This document shows, one piece after another, positions 35,501 to 42,424 of a stretch of DNA of 64,000 bases; position 1 is the first letter of the stretch, and each line of letters starts with the position of its first letter. The notes below the pieces were generated by a model, which worked only from the letters and a program-made list of their open reading frames with translations, was not told the DNA's origin and searched no databases. The DNA comes from Spirosoma spitsbergense DSM 19989 (GTDB lineage Bacteria; Bacteroidota; Bacteroidia; Cytophagales; Spirosomataceae), in assembly GCF_000374085.1 (NCBI RefSeq), contig NZ_KB893389.1, forward strand, positions 30,774-94,773. Direction: 5' to 3'. A program made the position numbers and the translations under genes.

Positions 35501-35792
35501 TCTTTAATTCGACTTCGAGCTTAGCGCGGTTACCAATGGCCACTTCCTGAGTAGCGGCTCCAACGAAACTAAAAACTAATGTCCCCCCCGTGCCCGGTAC
35601 GCTGATGGAATAAAAACCGTCAGCATCGGAGTTAGCCCCCTTAGTTGTTCCTTTCAGCAGAATAGAGGCTCCGGGAATTGGGGTACCATCTTCGGCGGCT
35701 GTTACTCTACCCGTAATTGTTCGCTCCTGAGCCCATGCAGGAACCCAGAGTGAGCACACGATAAGCATACTCACCAGTAGAATTTTCCTCAT
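32505..35792 (-). CDS. SusC/RagA-family TonB-linked outer-membrane transporter
   Basis: The 1095-residue protein has a signal peptide (MRKILLVSMLIVCSLWVPAW), a carboxypeptidase-like beta-domain with TVTAAEDGTPIPG-type spacing (about 22-105), the plug region (ATKINIRGNNSFAGNNQPLF, MTVLKGAAASALYGSRAANG) and a long barrel ending in TRRFGINVSASF. It is the first gene of an operon with a SusD-like and a small lipoprotein. Upstream, a promoter overlaps a 13-base-arm inverted repeat that could be an operator. Substrate cannot be told; no glycosidase or protease is encoded directly with it. Confidence 0.94.
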   Translation of the reverse strand: MRKILLVSMLIVCSLWVPAWAQERTITGRVTAAEDGTPIPGASILLKGTTKGANSDADGFYSISVPGTGGTLVFSFVGAATQEVAIGNRAKLEVELKNDSKQLGEVVVTALGQQREKKALAYAITTVKGDLLQQRSEPDPLRALSGKVPGVNIIAGGGAPGQATKINIRGNNSFAGNNQPLFVVDGIPFDNSSNGAGADYASNSVVSNRAYDIDPNNIEAMTVLKGAAASALYGSRAANGVIVITTKAGSKSARKGLEVTYSSSYSVEKISTVPNYQDTYTQGSNQQYNGGFIGNWGTVFPSEVDRVNATLGFDRYSKTIQDGYPEGTVPNPIVGVPYTAARYKSVFPEFLDASGNAVPVPLQPYDIIGGFFKQGKVAENSINISSTGDKTSLNAGISRLRNDGIIPNSFTERTSLNFGGNATLVNGLNVSGNVNYVNTNQQSPQSGASFFTDYSSGSSGSIYDRLFYLPRNYNLSGYPFENPVDGSNVFYRALDNPLWTAKYNLYTSKVNRVYGNMALTYDVTPWLNLTARGGVNTYHETRHNNIRPGGTAIPLGAITKTELTNTETDLTFLATATKEIGERFSARLLVGLNLNERTYQQSRLFGSQVIDPTVLTIGGTLSQSADELNRKRRLFGIFGELSLSYNNYLYLTASVRNDHSSTLPIANNSYYYPAVSTSFVFTDAFNLPKNILNFGKLRANYATVGKDADPYNVYTAYDLGRTYVNATPYSIATLPNQLNNANLKPEFTTETEVGAELQFFNSRINLDFAYFYRKSTDLIVSRRIPAATGFYNEVTNAGQIDNKGIEIALTLVPLRLANGFEWSITSAFTRLRSNVVSAGPAGEIFLGGTGLSSLGTLHREGSPFGQIYGTVNARSEDGKLLINPTSGLPFTLPGSQILGNPAPNFTLGITNNFSWKGFNLSALIDYRQGGKIFSATAASLLLRGQLKDSEDREGLRVIPGVYGDPATYKAILDENGKQQPNTIPMTAFQYHFSNGFGAYGADETNVYETTVIRLREVVLGYTLPKAFLKKYTKVFGSLRVSASGRNLWFVAPNMLKGLNFDPEVLSSYPDLNIQGFDLGAAPSTRRFGINVSASF

Positions 35793-35832
35793 AATTTAGT
35801 TAAGATAAGTTAAGATAAGAGTGCATTGAGTG

Positions 35833-35861
35833 CAAAATTAATAAAAGGCTTATACTTACCA
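35833..35861 (-). promoter_or_regulatory. Probable promoter of the second SusC/SusD operon
   Basis: On the minus strand TAATTTTG (35840-35833) fits TAnnTTTG exactly, with TTGG about 18 bases upstream as a weak -33 element. The start codon is about 40 bases downstream. The remaining intergenic sequence up to 36115 is AT-rich and shows no gene. Confidence 0.6.
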
Positions 35862-35873
35862 AGTATAAGCCTT
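35845..35873. promoter_or_regulatory. Inverted repeat overlapping the SusC promoter (operator candidate)
   Basis: AAGGCTTATACTT (35845-35857) and its exact reverse complement (35861-35873) are separated by ACC. The dyad covers the spacer and -33 region of the putative SusC promoter, so a repressor or activator bound here would directly affect transcription. Confidence 0.6.
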
Positions 35874-36115
35874 ACTAATTTAATAACAGCCATATTATTC
35901 TTACCTATGGCTAATTAGTAAAATATTATTCGGTTCTGGATTATCTCGTGCTTTAGTTATACTTACTCGGCAGACAAAAATATCATCCGTAAAAATACTT
36001 AATCATTTACCGAGCAATATGATTAATTCGGGAAAACGGAACCACGTTAACGCCAGGGGGAATATATTCGTCTACCCCGGAAACTTGACTACACCTTCAA
36101 ATTCAACCTTTCCAT

Positions 36116-36155
36116 AAAAACGGACGCCCGACTGAAAAGTCGGGCGTCCGTTTTT
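36116..36155. terminator. Bidirectional intrinsic terminator
   Basis: An 18-base stem AAAAACGGACGCCCGACT / AGTCGGGCGTCCGTTTTT with loop GAAA. It ends the minus-strand patatin gene at 36181. Confidence 0.9.
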
Positions 36156-36180
36156 ACACTAATTATGGTACGATGTCTTA

Positions 36181-36957
36181 TCATTGCTCAACCGTGGCAG
36201 TGTCGAGTGCTTTTTCTATATCGGCAGCCATAGACCGGGTGTATTGATAACCAATCCGGAACAGTTCCCGCGCTTTACCAACATCTGCCGGGCCGTACCC
36301 ACTTAAATCAGTTGGCTCAAGCAATACGTTACAACGGGTAAACTTTTCCCTTGTTTTGCTCTGGACTGCCAGAATAATGCTCCGCTCAATGACCCCCCGC
36401 ATGGAACGAATGGGTTTAGACGTACCAAGTGGATTACAATGTGACCCGATTAGAAGATCCACTTTGTGTTCGATGATATCTACTGGCAGGTTGTTCAGGA
36501 CTCCTCCATCGACAAACTGGCGTTTGTTAATCAGGAACGGTTCAAAAATACCAGGCAAACAACAGGATGCCAGCACGGGACGAATTAGCTCCCCCCGGTC
36601 AAAAATGACCTGCTCACCTGCGTTCAGGTCAACCGCCACTACATGCAGGGGTATTTGCAATCCCTCAAACGAATCGTGCGGAATGTATTTTCGGTATAAA
36701 TCGGCTATTGCATCCAGTCGTAATAACCCCATACGGTTCCAGGCGGGTCGCAGATGTCGTACAAACGAGGACGATTCAATAATTTTCAAGCTCTCATCCG
36801 GGGTGTACCCCTGCGCTAGTAAAGCACCCACAATGGCACCGGCACTGGTTCCAGCTATTTGATCGAAGTGAATGCCCATTTCACTGAGGGCTTTTATAAC
36901 ACCCAGATGGGCGATACCCCGCGCTCCGCCCCCCGATAAAACCAACCCTATTTTCAT
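36181..36957 (-). CDS. Patatin-like phospholipase
   Basis: The 258-residue protein is a bacterial patatin-family serine hydrolase. The oxyanion loop GGGARG (9-14), nucleophile elbow GTSAG (Ser38) and the catalytic Asp150 in VDGG are all present, forming the Ser-Asp dyad. It hydrolyses acyl esters of lipids in the cytoplasm (no signal peptide). Length is typical for the short RssA-like type. It is followed by a strong terminator and stands as a single gene, or is read with upstream DNA. Confidence 0.93.
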   Translation of the reverse strand: MKIGLVLSGGGARGIAHLGVIKALSEMGIHFDQIAGTSAGAIVGALLAQGYTPDESLKIIESSSFVRHLRPAWNRMGLLRLDAIADLYRKYIPHDSFEGLQIPLHVVAVDLNAGEQVIFDRGELIRPVLASCCLPGIFEPFLINKRQFVDGGVLNNLPVDIIEHKVDLLIGSHCNPLGTSKPIRSMRGVIERSIILAVQSKTREKFTRCNVLLEPTDLSGYGPADVGKARELFRIGYQYTRSMAADIEKALDTATVEQ

Positions 36958-37027
36958 ACGTTTCAGTTTATTGGCTTTATAACGGTGCGTGGTATCTTTT
37001 GGTTTGGGGGCTGGGGCTTAAGGTCCA

Positions 37028-37094
37028 GGGCAAAGGGAAGGGGGAAAGTTACAGAAAATAAGAAGGTAACTACCAAATCCTATTCCCTTTGCCC
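37028..37094. repeat. Intergenic imperfect hairpin repeat, copy 1
   Basis: GGGCAAAGGGA (37028-37038) pairs with TCCCTTTGCCC (37084-37094). The sequence before the left arm (GGGGCTGGGGCTTAAGGTCC) resembles that before copy 2 at 38920-39020. Such GGGCAAAGGG palindromes look like a dispersed intergenic repeat family of the genome. Confidence 0.6.
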
Positions 37095-37106
37095 CACTTG
37101 CACTAA

Positions 37107-37943
37107 TCACAAAAACTCCGCCAGCTTTCCCTGCTGCCCTATTCGCACGCCTTTATCCGTCATTTCAACGGTAGCGGCTTCTATAATAGGGTCGTGTTCA
37201 AATAGTAACAGCCAGTTTTCCTGAGCTGCCTGTTTCAGTAGGGACGTTTTCTCATCCATCGTTAGCAGGGGACGAACATCGTAACTCATTACGTAAGGCA
37301 GTGGAACGTGCGCCGACGATGGAATCAGGTCAGCCATATAGGCTATTGTGCGGCCCTTGATATGGAACAAAGGCAACGCCATTTTTTCGGTATGGCCATC
37401 CACGTACCGAAACTCGATATCGGAAAATGGGAACGGCTTTTGCGTTAGGAACTGTAGTTGCCCGCTTTCCTGCAAAGGCAGGATATTCTCGGGCAGGAAA
37501 GACGCTTTTTCCCGTGGATTTGGATTGACTGCCCACTGCCAGTGAGCCGGGTGGACCCAATACGTTGCATTTGGGAAAGCGGGGCTTAGCTGGTCGCCCA
37601 AACGGAGTACGGCACCCCCCACATGATCGAAATGCAGGTGGGTGAGCAACACGTCGGTTATTTCATTTTCTGAGTAACCTGCCCGATGAATTGAGTCAGT
37701 TAGCGAGGCCGTGCCATGCAGGTCATAGTGACCGAAGAACTTGTTTGATTGTTTGGTGCCAATGCCGGTGTCGACAAGTAGCAGCCGGCTATCCTGTTCA
37801 TAGAGCAAACAGCGCATGGCCCAGGTACAGCGATTTTGTTCATCGGCGGGATTAAGATGTTGCCAAAGTACCTTGGGCACCACACCAAACATGGCACCGC
37901 CATCCAGTTTAAAGAACCCTGTATCGAGCGTTTGAAGGGTCAT
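37107..37943 (-). CDS. Metallo-beta-lactamase-fold hydrolase
   Basis: The 278-residue protein contains the zinc motif THLHFDHVGG (HLHFDH at 102-107), a later metal His (WVHPAHWQW region) and Asp in MADLIPSS, with LLFEHDPI near the C-terminus. The overall pattern is that of lactonase-like MBL hydrolases (AHL lactonase group), but lactone activity is not proven. It has no signal peptide. It is divergent from the AraC regulator gene that starts at 38077. Confidence 0.88.
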   Translation of the reverse strand: MTLQTLDTGFFKLDGGAMFGVVPKVLWQHLNPADEQNRCTWAMRCLLYEQDSRLLLVDTGIGTKQSNKFFGHYDLHGTASLTDSIHRAGYSENEITDVLLTHLHFDHVGGAVLRLGDQLSPAFPNATYWVHPAHWQWAVNPNPREKASFLPENILPLQESGQLQFLTQKPFPFSDIEFRYVDGHTEKMALPLFHIKGRTIAYMADLIPSSAHVPLPYVMSYDVRPLLTMDEKTSLLKQAAQENWLLLFEHDPIIEAATVEMTDKGVRIGQQGKLAEFL

Positions 37944-38076
37944 AAAGTAAGTCCGGTAAAAAATTTAGTTGACAAAGATAAACGATCAATTACGCAAGCT
38001 GTAGCTTTCTGTCAATGATCGTTCTGTGCTACTTTCCAACCCATAAATACGTTAGGGATAGTAATCTATTGGTTAT

Positions 38077-38928
38077 ATGCGTCATTCATACCACGAGTCC
38101 CAAACGAAGGGAGTTTTAAACCTGATTGTTCATGAACCCAGTTTTATCCGGCAGCTCTTTCTGGAGCGAAACAGCCGGCTATTGACCATTGCCTGGAATC
38201 AGGGGGCAGACCAGACCGTAACTATTGACGGCATCGACTACATGTTTCCAGAACAAACGGTACTACCCCTGGTGGTACATCAATCCTTCACCTTCAGCCA
38301 TCCAGAAACGATCATCGCCTGGCAATTCAATCGGGAGTTTTACTGCATCGTTGACCACGATAGAGAAGTATCATGCGTCGGACTTCTTTTTTATGGTGCC
38401 TCTTTGCCGTTGTTTCTTCATCTGGCCGACCGGGAAAGACGAAAATTTGAGGCATTACTGATGGTTTTCGATGATGAGTTTTCTACCCACGATTCCATTC
38501 AGGGGGAGATGCTTCGCATGCTATTGAAACGACTAATTATTAAGCTGACCCGGCTGACAAAAGATCAATTTATAAATAACAAACTAACAGAACCAGACCT
38601 TACCATCATTCGCCGATTCAATTTACTGGTTGAAACACACTTCCGAAAACTTCACGCCGTGAGCGACTATGCCAATCTATTGAACAAATCGCCTAAAACC
38701 CTTTCCAACCTATTCGCGCTATATAACCAGCAAAGCCCATTGCAGGCTATTCATGAACGAATTACAATGGAAGCCCGACGGTTGCTGCTCTACACTGATA
38801 AGTCGACCAAAGAAATTGGGTTTGAACTGGGATTTGACGAGGTTGCTCACTTTAGTCGATTCTTTAAAAAGCAAACCGGGGTACCGCCGTCGACGTTTAA
38901 ATCAACAGGCCTGGGGCTGGGGGCGTAG
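38077..38928 (+). CDS. AraC-family transcriptional regulator
   Basis: The 283-residue protein has an N-terminal cupin-like part (LTIAWNQGADQTVTIDGIDY, FSHPETIIAWQFNREFYCIV) and a C-terminal double helix-turn-helix (HFRKLHAVSDYANLLNKSPK, KEIGFELGFDEVAHFSRFFK, KQTGVPPSTFK). The last residues GLGLGA are encoded by an intergenic repeat (38908 onward), so the gene end was reshaped by it. It may regulate the divergent MBL hydrolase or the following AhpD-like gene. Confidence 0.9.
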   Translation: MRHSYHESQTKGVLNLIVHEPSFIRQLFLERNSRLLTIAWNQGADQTVTIDGIDYMFPEQTVLPLVVHQSFTFSHPETIIAWQFNREFYCIVDHDREVSCVGLLFYGASLPLFLHLADRERRKFEALLMVFDDEFSTHDSIQGEMLRMLLKRLIIKLTRLTKDQFINNKLTEPDLTIIRRFNLLVETHFRKLHAVSDYANLLNKSPKTLSNLFALYNQQSPLQAIHERITMEARRLLLYTDKSTKEIGFELGFDEVAHFSRFFKKQTGVPPSTFKSTGLGLGA

Positions 38929-39020
38929 GGCAAAGGGGGCCTGGGCGTGGAACGCGGGGCAACACGACAAAAACCCGGGATGGACTATCCAATCTATACA
39001 CCCTTTGCTCTACGCTCCCC
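38920..39020. repeat. Intergenic imperfect hairpin repeat, copy 2
   Basis: GGGGCGTAGGGCAAAGGG (38920-38937) pairs imperfectly with CCCTTTGCTCTACGCTCCCC (39001-39020). It overlaps the stop of the AraC gene and resembles copy 1 at 37028-37094 in its GGGCAAAGGG arms and the preceding CTGGGGCTGGGG. Confidence 0.6.
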
Positions 39021-39124
39021 TATCGGGAAAAATTGATAACAGAGCGGGAAGTACGGCCATTTCAGAACGTGTTTTGGGGCTGCACCTTTGCATTGTCAAT
39101 AAGGCAAACCAAAACAACCTACCA

Positions 39125-39679
39125 ATGGCAACGTTCAGCGTACCAACCCGGAATCGGGTCTCGGCCCAAAATCAGGCCCTTTTCGATACTATTCAAAAAG
39201 GTTTAGGCTTCGTCCCCAACCTATACGCCACCTTCGGGCTTTCCGAAAATGGGCTGGGGGCTTATCTGGCCTTTCAGCAAAGTCAGACGAAAGGAGCTTT
39301 CAAAGCTAAAGAGCGCGAAGCGATTAATCTGGTCGTATCGCAGGTAAACAACTGCGTATATTGTCTGGCTGCTCATACGGCACTGGGCAAGATGAACGGT
39401 TTTACCGATGAGCAAATTCTGCAACTCCGCGCCGGATACGCCGACTTTGATCATAAGCTGGACGCGCTGGTTAAATTAGCCAAAGCTATTACCGAGTCAA
39501 AAGGTCACCAAGCCAGTGAGGTAGTTGATGCGTTCATTGCGGCTGGTTATGCTCAGCCTGCCATTGTCGATCTGGTGTTGATGATTGGCGACAAGATTAT
39601 TTCCAATTATCTGCATGCCATTACTCAAATTCCGGTAGATTTCCCGGCGGCCCCGGCGCTGGAAGAAGTAGCGGCTTAG
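39125..39679 (+). CDS. Carboxymuconolactone decarboxylase / AhpD-like protein
   Basis: Start at 39125 (MATFSVPTRNRVSAQNQALF) gives 184 residues. The active motif CVYCLAAH (Cys77, Cys80, His84) is the redox site of AhpD-type peroxidase partners. The surrounding helices (EREAINLVVSQVNN, DHKLDALVKLAKAITES) fit the family. It likely reduces peroxides or is part of a thiol-redox step. The longer frame upstream is ignored because it lies in the repeat region. A strong terminator follows. Confidence 0.9.
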   Translation: MATFSVPTRNRVSAQNQALFDTIQKGLGFVPNLYATFGLSENGLGAYLAFQQSQTKGAFKAKEREAINLVVSQVNNCVYCLAAHTALGKMNGFTDEQILQLRAGYADFDHKLDALVKLAKAITESKGHQASEVVDAFIAAGYAQPAIVDLVLMIGDKIISNYLHAITQIPVDFPAAPALEEVAA

Positions 39680-39683
39680 CTAC

Positions 39684-39726
39684 GTGGTTTTTGCCCTGCT
39701 TTCTTTGTCAGCAGGGCAAAAACCAC
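39684..39726. terminator. Intrinsic terminator
   Basis: Perfect 17-base arms GTGGTTTTTGCCCTGCT / AGCAGGGCAAAAACCAC with a 9-base loop, directly after the AhpD-like gene. Confidence 0.85.
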
Positions 39727-39812
39727 ATTTTGGCTTACTGTTATCAATTGTATCTCGTACAAATTTTTCCCCGAAATTAGGCGTATATTTCGCTCTAAAC
39801 CCGCCTTTGCCC

Positions 39813-40547
39813 ATGAAACGAATCGTTCATAAACACCCTTTAGCCATTCGGTGGTTTCACTGGATCAACTTCCCAGTTCTATTCGTTATGATCTGGAGTG
39901 GTCTCCTGATTTACTGGGCCTACGATCCCTACAAAATCAGCGTTGGCAGTTATACGCTCCTGTCTTTCTTTCCGGACGGACTCTATAAGTTCCTGAACGT
40001 TCCTTTTCGGCTGGCCGAGGGCATGGCATGGCACTGGGTGTTCATGTGGTTATTTATGCTGAACGGATTACTGTACATCGGATACACCTTTATTTCGGGC
40101 GAATGGCGGCATCTGGTCCCTAACAAAAATTCGTTCCGCGAAGCCATTGCCGTAACGCTTTATGATCTTGGCCTTCGCAAAACCCAGCCCCCATTTATCA
40201 AATACAATGGCGCCCAGAAGATTGCTTATTTCTCCATTATGCTCATGGGCGTTGGCTCAGTACTGACGGGATTTGCCATCTATAAGCCCGCCCAGTTTTC
40301 GTGGCTGACGGGGTTGCTCGGTGGTTATAAAGCAGCCCGTTTAGAGCACTTTATTTTAACCATTGGCTACGTCCTGTTCTTTTTTGTTCACATAGGCCAG
40401 GTTATTCGGGCGGGCTGGCAAAACTTCCAGTCGATGGTAACAGGGTTTGAGTTTATCAAACGCAGCGACCCGCCCGTAACACCCGAATCGCCCGGCATGC
40501 CGGATCCTGTTGCCCCCTCCCCAACGCCAAACCCGCTACCAGCATGA
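39813..40547 (+). CDS. Cytochrome b561-like membrane subunit
   Basis: Start at 39813 (MKRIVHKHPLAIRWFHWINF) gives 244 residues with four membrane helices. Heme-ligand histidine candidates are in AIRWFHWIN, AWHWVFMW, LEHFILTIG and FFVHIGQV. This is the diheme cytochrome b type that anchors and delivers electrons to periplasmic oxidoreductases. The stop overlaps the start of the molybdopterin enzyme gene by four bases (ATGA), so the two are translationally coupled partners. A proline-rich tail (PSPTPNPLPA) ends the protein. Confidence 0.9.
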   Translation: MKRIVHKHPLAIRWFHWINFPVLFVMIWSGLLIYWAYDPYKISVGSYTLLSFFPDGLYKFLNVPFRLAEGMAWHWVFMWLFMLNGLLYIGYTFISGEWRHLVPNKNSFREAIAVTLYDLGLRKTQPPFIKYNGAQKIAYFSIMLMGVGSVLTGFAIYKPAQFSWLTGLLGGYKAARLEHFILTIGYVLFFFVHIGQVIRAGWQNFQSMVTGFEFIKRSDPPVTPESPGMPDPVAPSPTPNPLPA

Positions 40548-41344
40548 GCCAGATAAAAGAGCCAAACCTGCCCGAAAGTGATGTACCCGAATCGATGGCC
40601 CGGCGACGCATGATTACTTCCTTCAGTCTATTTGCGCTGGCGGCAGCCATACCGCTTGGCGTATACGAATGGATTACCAATAGCCCTAAGTTATACGGTG
40701 CCCGTAAACCACTTCGGCGCGTGCTGGATGCCAATGCGGCCATCGCCAAAACGTACTTTAGCAATACCCACCTGGTAGCCACTTTTCCGGTTGAAGAAGC
40801 CGCAAAAAAGCCTCGTACCAATGGCTATGACGGCTTAAAGACTCCCCTGCCGGAAGACTGGAAACTACAGATTGACCGGGCGCAGGGCGCTCCTTTACTT
40901 CTTACGATGGATGATGTAAAAGCACTGCCAAAGCACGAAATCGTATATGAGTTCAAGTGCATTGAGGGTTGGAGTCAGGTGCAGCACTGGGGCGGGGTCC
41001 GCCTATCCGATTTCATGGCGAAATACAAACTGGGCACAAAAAGTGGTGATGCCCCCAACCCGGAAAGCACTGACGATCTGTATAGCTACGTGGGCATGGA
41101 AACGCCCGATAAGGGCTACTATGTAGGTATCGACATGGAAAGTGCCATGCACCCCCAAACGCTGCTGGCCTATGAACTGAACGGTCAACCTATTTCGGCC
41201 CCGCATGGTGCACCAATACGATTAATTATCCCGGTTAAGTATGGGGTGAAAAACCTGAAACGCATTGGCCGGATGTTCTTTTCGGATACGCGCCCCCGGG
41301 ATTTCTGGGCCGAACGGGGTTATGACTATTACGTTGGCCTGTAA
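40544..41344 (+). CDS. Molybdopterin-dependent oxidoreductase, sulfite oxidase/MsrP-like
   Basis: The 266-residue protein has a Tat-like signal (MARRRMITSFSLFALAAAIP) and a sulfite-oxidase-type Moco domain. The molybdenum-ligand Cys139 is in EFKCIEGWS. The family pattern continues with GGVRLSDFMAKY, DKGYYVGIDMESAMHPQTLL and the typical AYELNGQPISAPHGAPIRLI. It is exported and works with the overlapping cytochrome b gene, like the MsrPQ (YedYZ) pair, but the membrane partner here is a b561-type protein. Substrate may be a sulfoxide or another oxyanion; not decided. Confidence 0.9.
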   Translation: MSQIKEPNLPESDVPESMARRRMITSFSLFALAAAIPLGVYEWITNSPKLYGARKPLRRVLDANAAIAKTYFSNTHLVATFPVEEAAKKPRTNGYDGLKTPLPEDWKLQIDRAQGAPLLLTMDDVKALPKHEIVYEFKCIEGWSQVQHWGGVRLSDFMAKYKLGTKSGDAPNPESTDDLYSYVGMETPDKGYYVGIDMESAMHPQTLLAYELNGQPISAPHGAPIRLIIPVKYGVKNLKRIGRMFFSDTRPRDFWAERGYDYYVGL

Positions 41345-41361
41345 TGTAAACTCAACTCGTT

Positions 41362-42090
41362 ATGAACTACTTACTCATGCTTCTGATAACTGTTGGTATG
41401 GAAATCAATCCGCCTGCCGATAAACCCGTGGCTCAACCCGTTGTGGTCCTGGAATTGTTTACGTCGCAGGGCTGCTCCAGTTGCCCACCCGCCGATAAGG
41501 CCTTACAGGAAATAACTCAGCAGGCTGCCCGCTCTGGTCAGGGGGTCTATGGTCTGTCCTTTCATGTCGATTACTGGAATCGGCTGGGCTGGCAGGATCC
41601 GTTCAGCGCCAGGCAATTTACGGATCGTCAGCGTCAGTACGACCGGGCACTGAAAACTCAGACGTACACACCCCAGCTCATCATCAACGGGAAACAGGCT
41701 GTCATTGGTGGACAACGGGACCGCATTGAGCAGACCATTCAAACCATTCAAAAACAACCGGCGACAGCGTTTGTCAGTGTTGATGGTACTGTTAGTCAGG
41801 ACGCCAAACAAGTGACGGTCAACTACACCCTCTCAACCGCCGGACCATACCGCGTTAATGTAGCTCTGGTGCAAAAAGAGGCTCGCACACCCGTCAAAAA
41901 TGGAGAAAACGGGGGTCGAACACTGGTCAGTACGAACGTGGTACGGCAGTTCAAAATGATTGACGAATCAGGCAAAACCGGTATTGCGTCACTACTGCTA
42001 CCGACCGACCTTCCCTCAGGCCAGACGGCCGTACTGGTGTATGTTCAGCGTACGGATACCGGGCAGATTGTGGGCGCAAAAATGTTTTAG
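41362..42090 (+). CDS. DUF1223 secreted thioredoxin-like protein
   Basis: The 242-residue protein has a short hydrophobic start and the DUF1223 hallmark VLELFTSQGCSSCPPADKAL with Cys38 and Cys41 as a CxxC redox pair. YGLSFHVDYWNRLGWQDPFS follows, as is typical of the family. It probably works in the periplasm in thiol redox. It starts 17 bases after the Moco enzyme gene and is likely part of the same operon. Confidence 0.9.
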   Translation: MNYLLMLLITVGMEINPPADKPVAQPVVVLELFTSQGCSSCPPADKALQEITQQAARSGQGVYGLSFHVDYWNRLGWQDPFSARQFTDRQRQYDRALKTQTYTPQLIINGKQAVIGGQRDRIEQTIQTIQKQPATAFVSVDGTVSQDAKQVTVNYTLSTAGPYRVNVALVQKEARTPVKNGENGGRTLVSTNVVRQFKMIDESGKTGIASLLLPTDLPSGQTAVLVYVQRTDTGQIVGAKMF

Positions 42091-42094
42091 ACAC

Positions 42095-42370
42095 TCACTT
42101 TGGGGCACTAAAATCAAAATCATAGCTGATATTCAGCCGGAAGCCGGTATCCTGATCAAAGATTGCCTTGCTGGTTATGGGGTCAGGTTCGGCATGCTGT
42201 AAAATCCGGCTCAAATAATTCAGTTCCAGTTTAAAATTCTCCTTAATCTGGTAGCCCAACCCGCCCGAAATACGATTTTGATTGAAGATATTACTTTCCA
42301 CGTTGTGCCCGAATCTGCATCCGTATCATTCGTTCAAAAGCATAACGTATCATTCAGCAGTAGACCCTTT
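42095..42370 (-). pseudogene. DUF2490 outer-membrane protein, C-terminal remnant with frameshift
   Basis: The frame starting near 42301 reads ISGGLGYQIKENFKLELNYL, SRILQHAEPDP and ends LNISYDFDFSAPK, the C-terminus of a DUF2490 beta-barrel protein. The preceding segment (IRYAFERMIRMQIR) is in another frame, consistent with a frameshift near 42320. Only about the last 90 residues of a family of about 230 remain. It is convergent with the DUF1223 gene, four bases from its stop. Confidence 0.65.
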
Positions 42371-42424
42371 CTGTAGATACTATGTTTTGTCAGGACACGT
42401 CAAAATAGCGAAACGATATCTTCC

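Noticed and set aside
38753..39124. Longer start for the AhpD-like gene reaching back to 38753
   Set aside because: The extra part overlaps the AraC gene and the intergenic repeat and has no family similarity; the ATG at 39125 gives the usual length.
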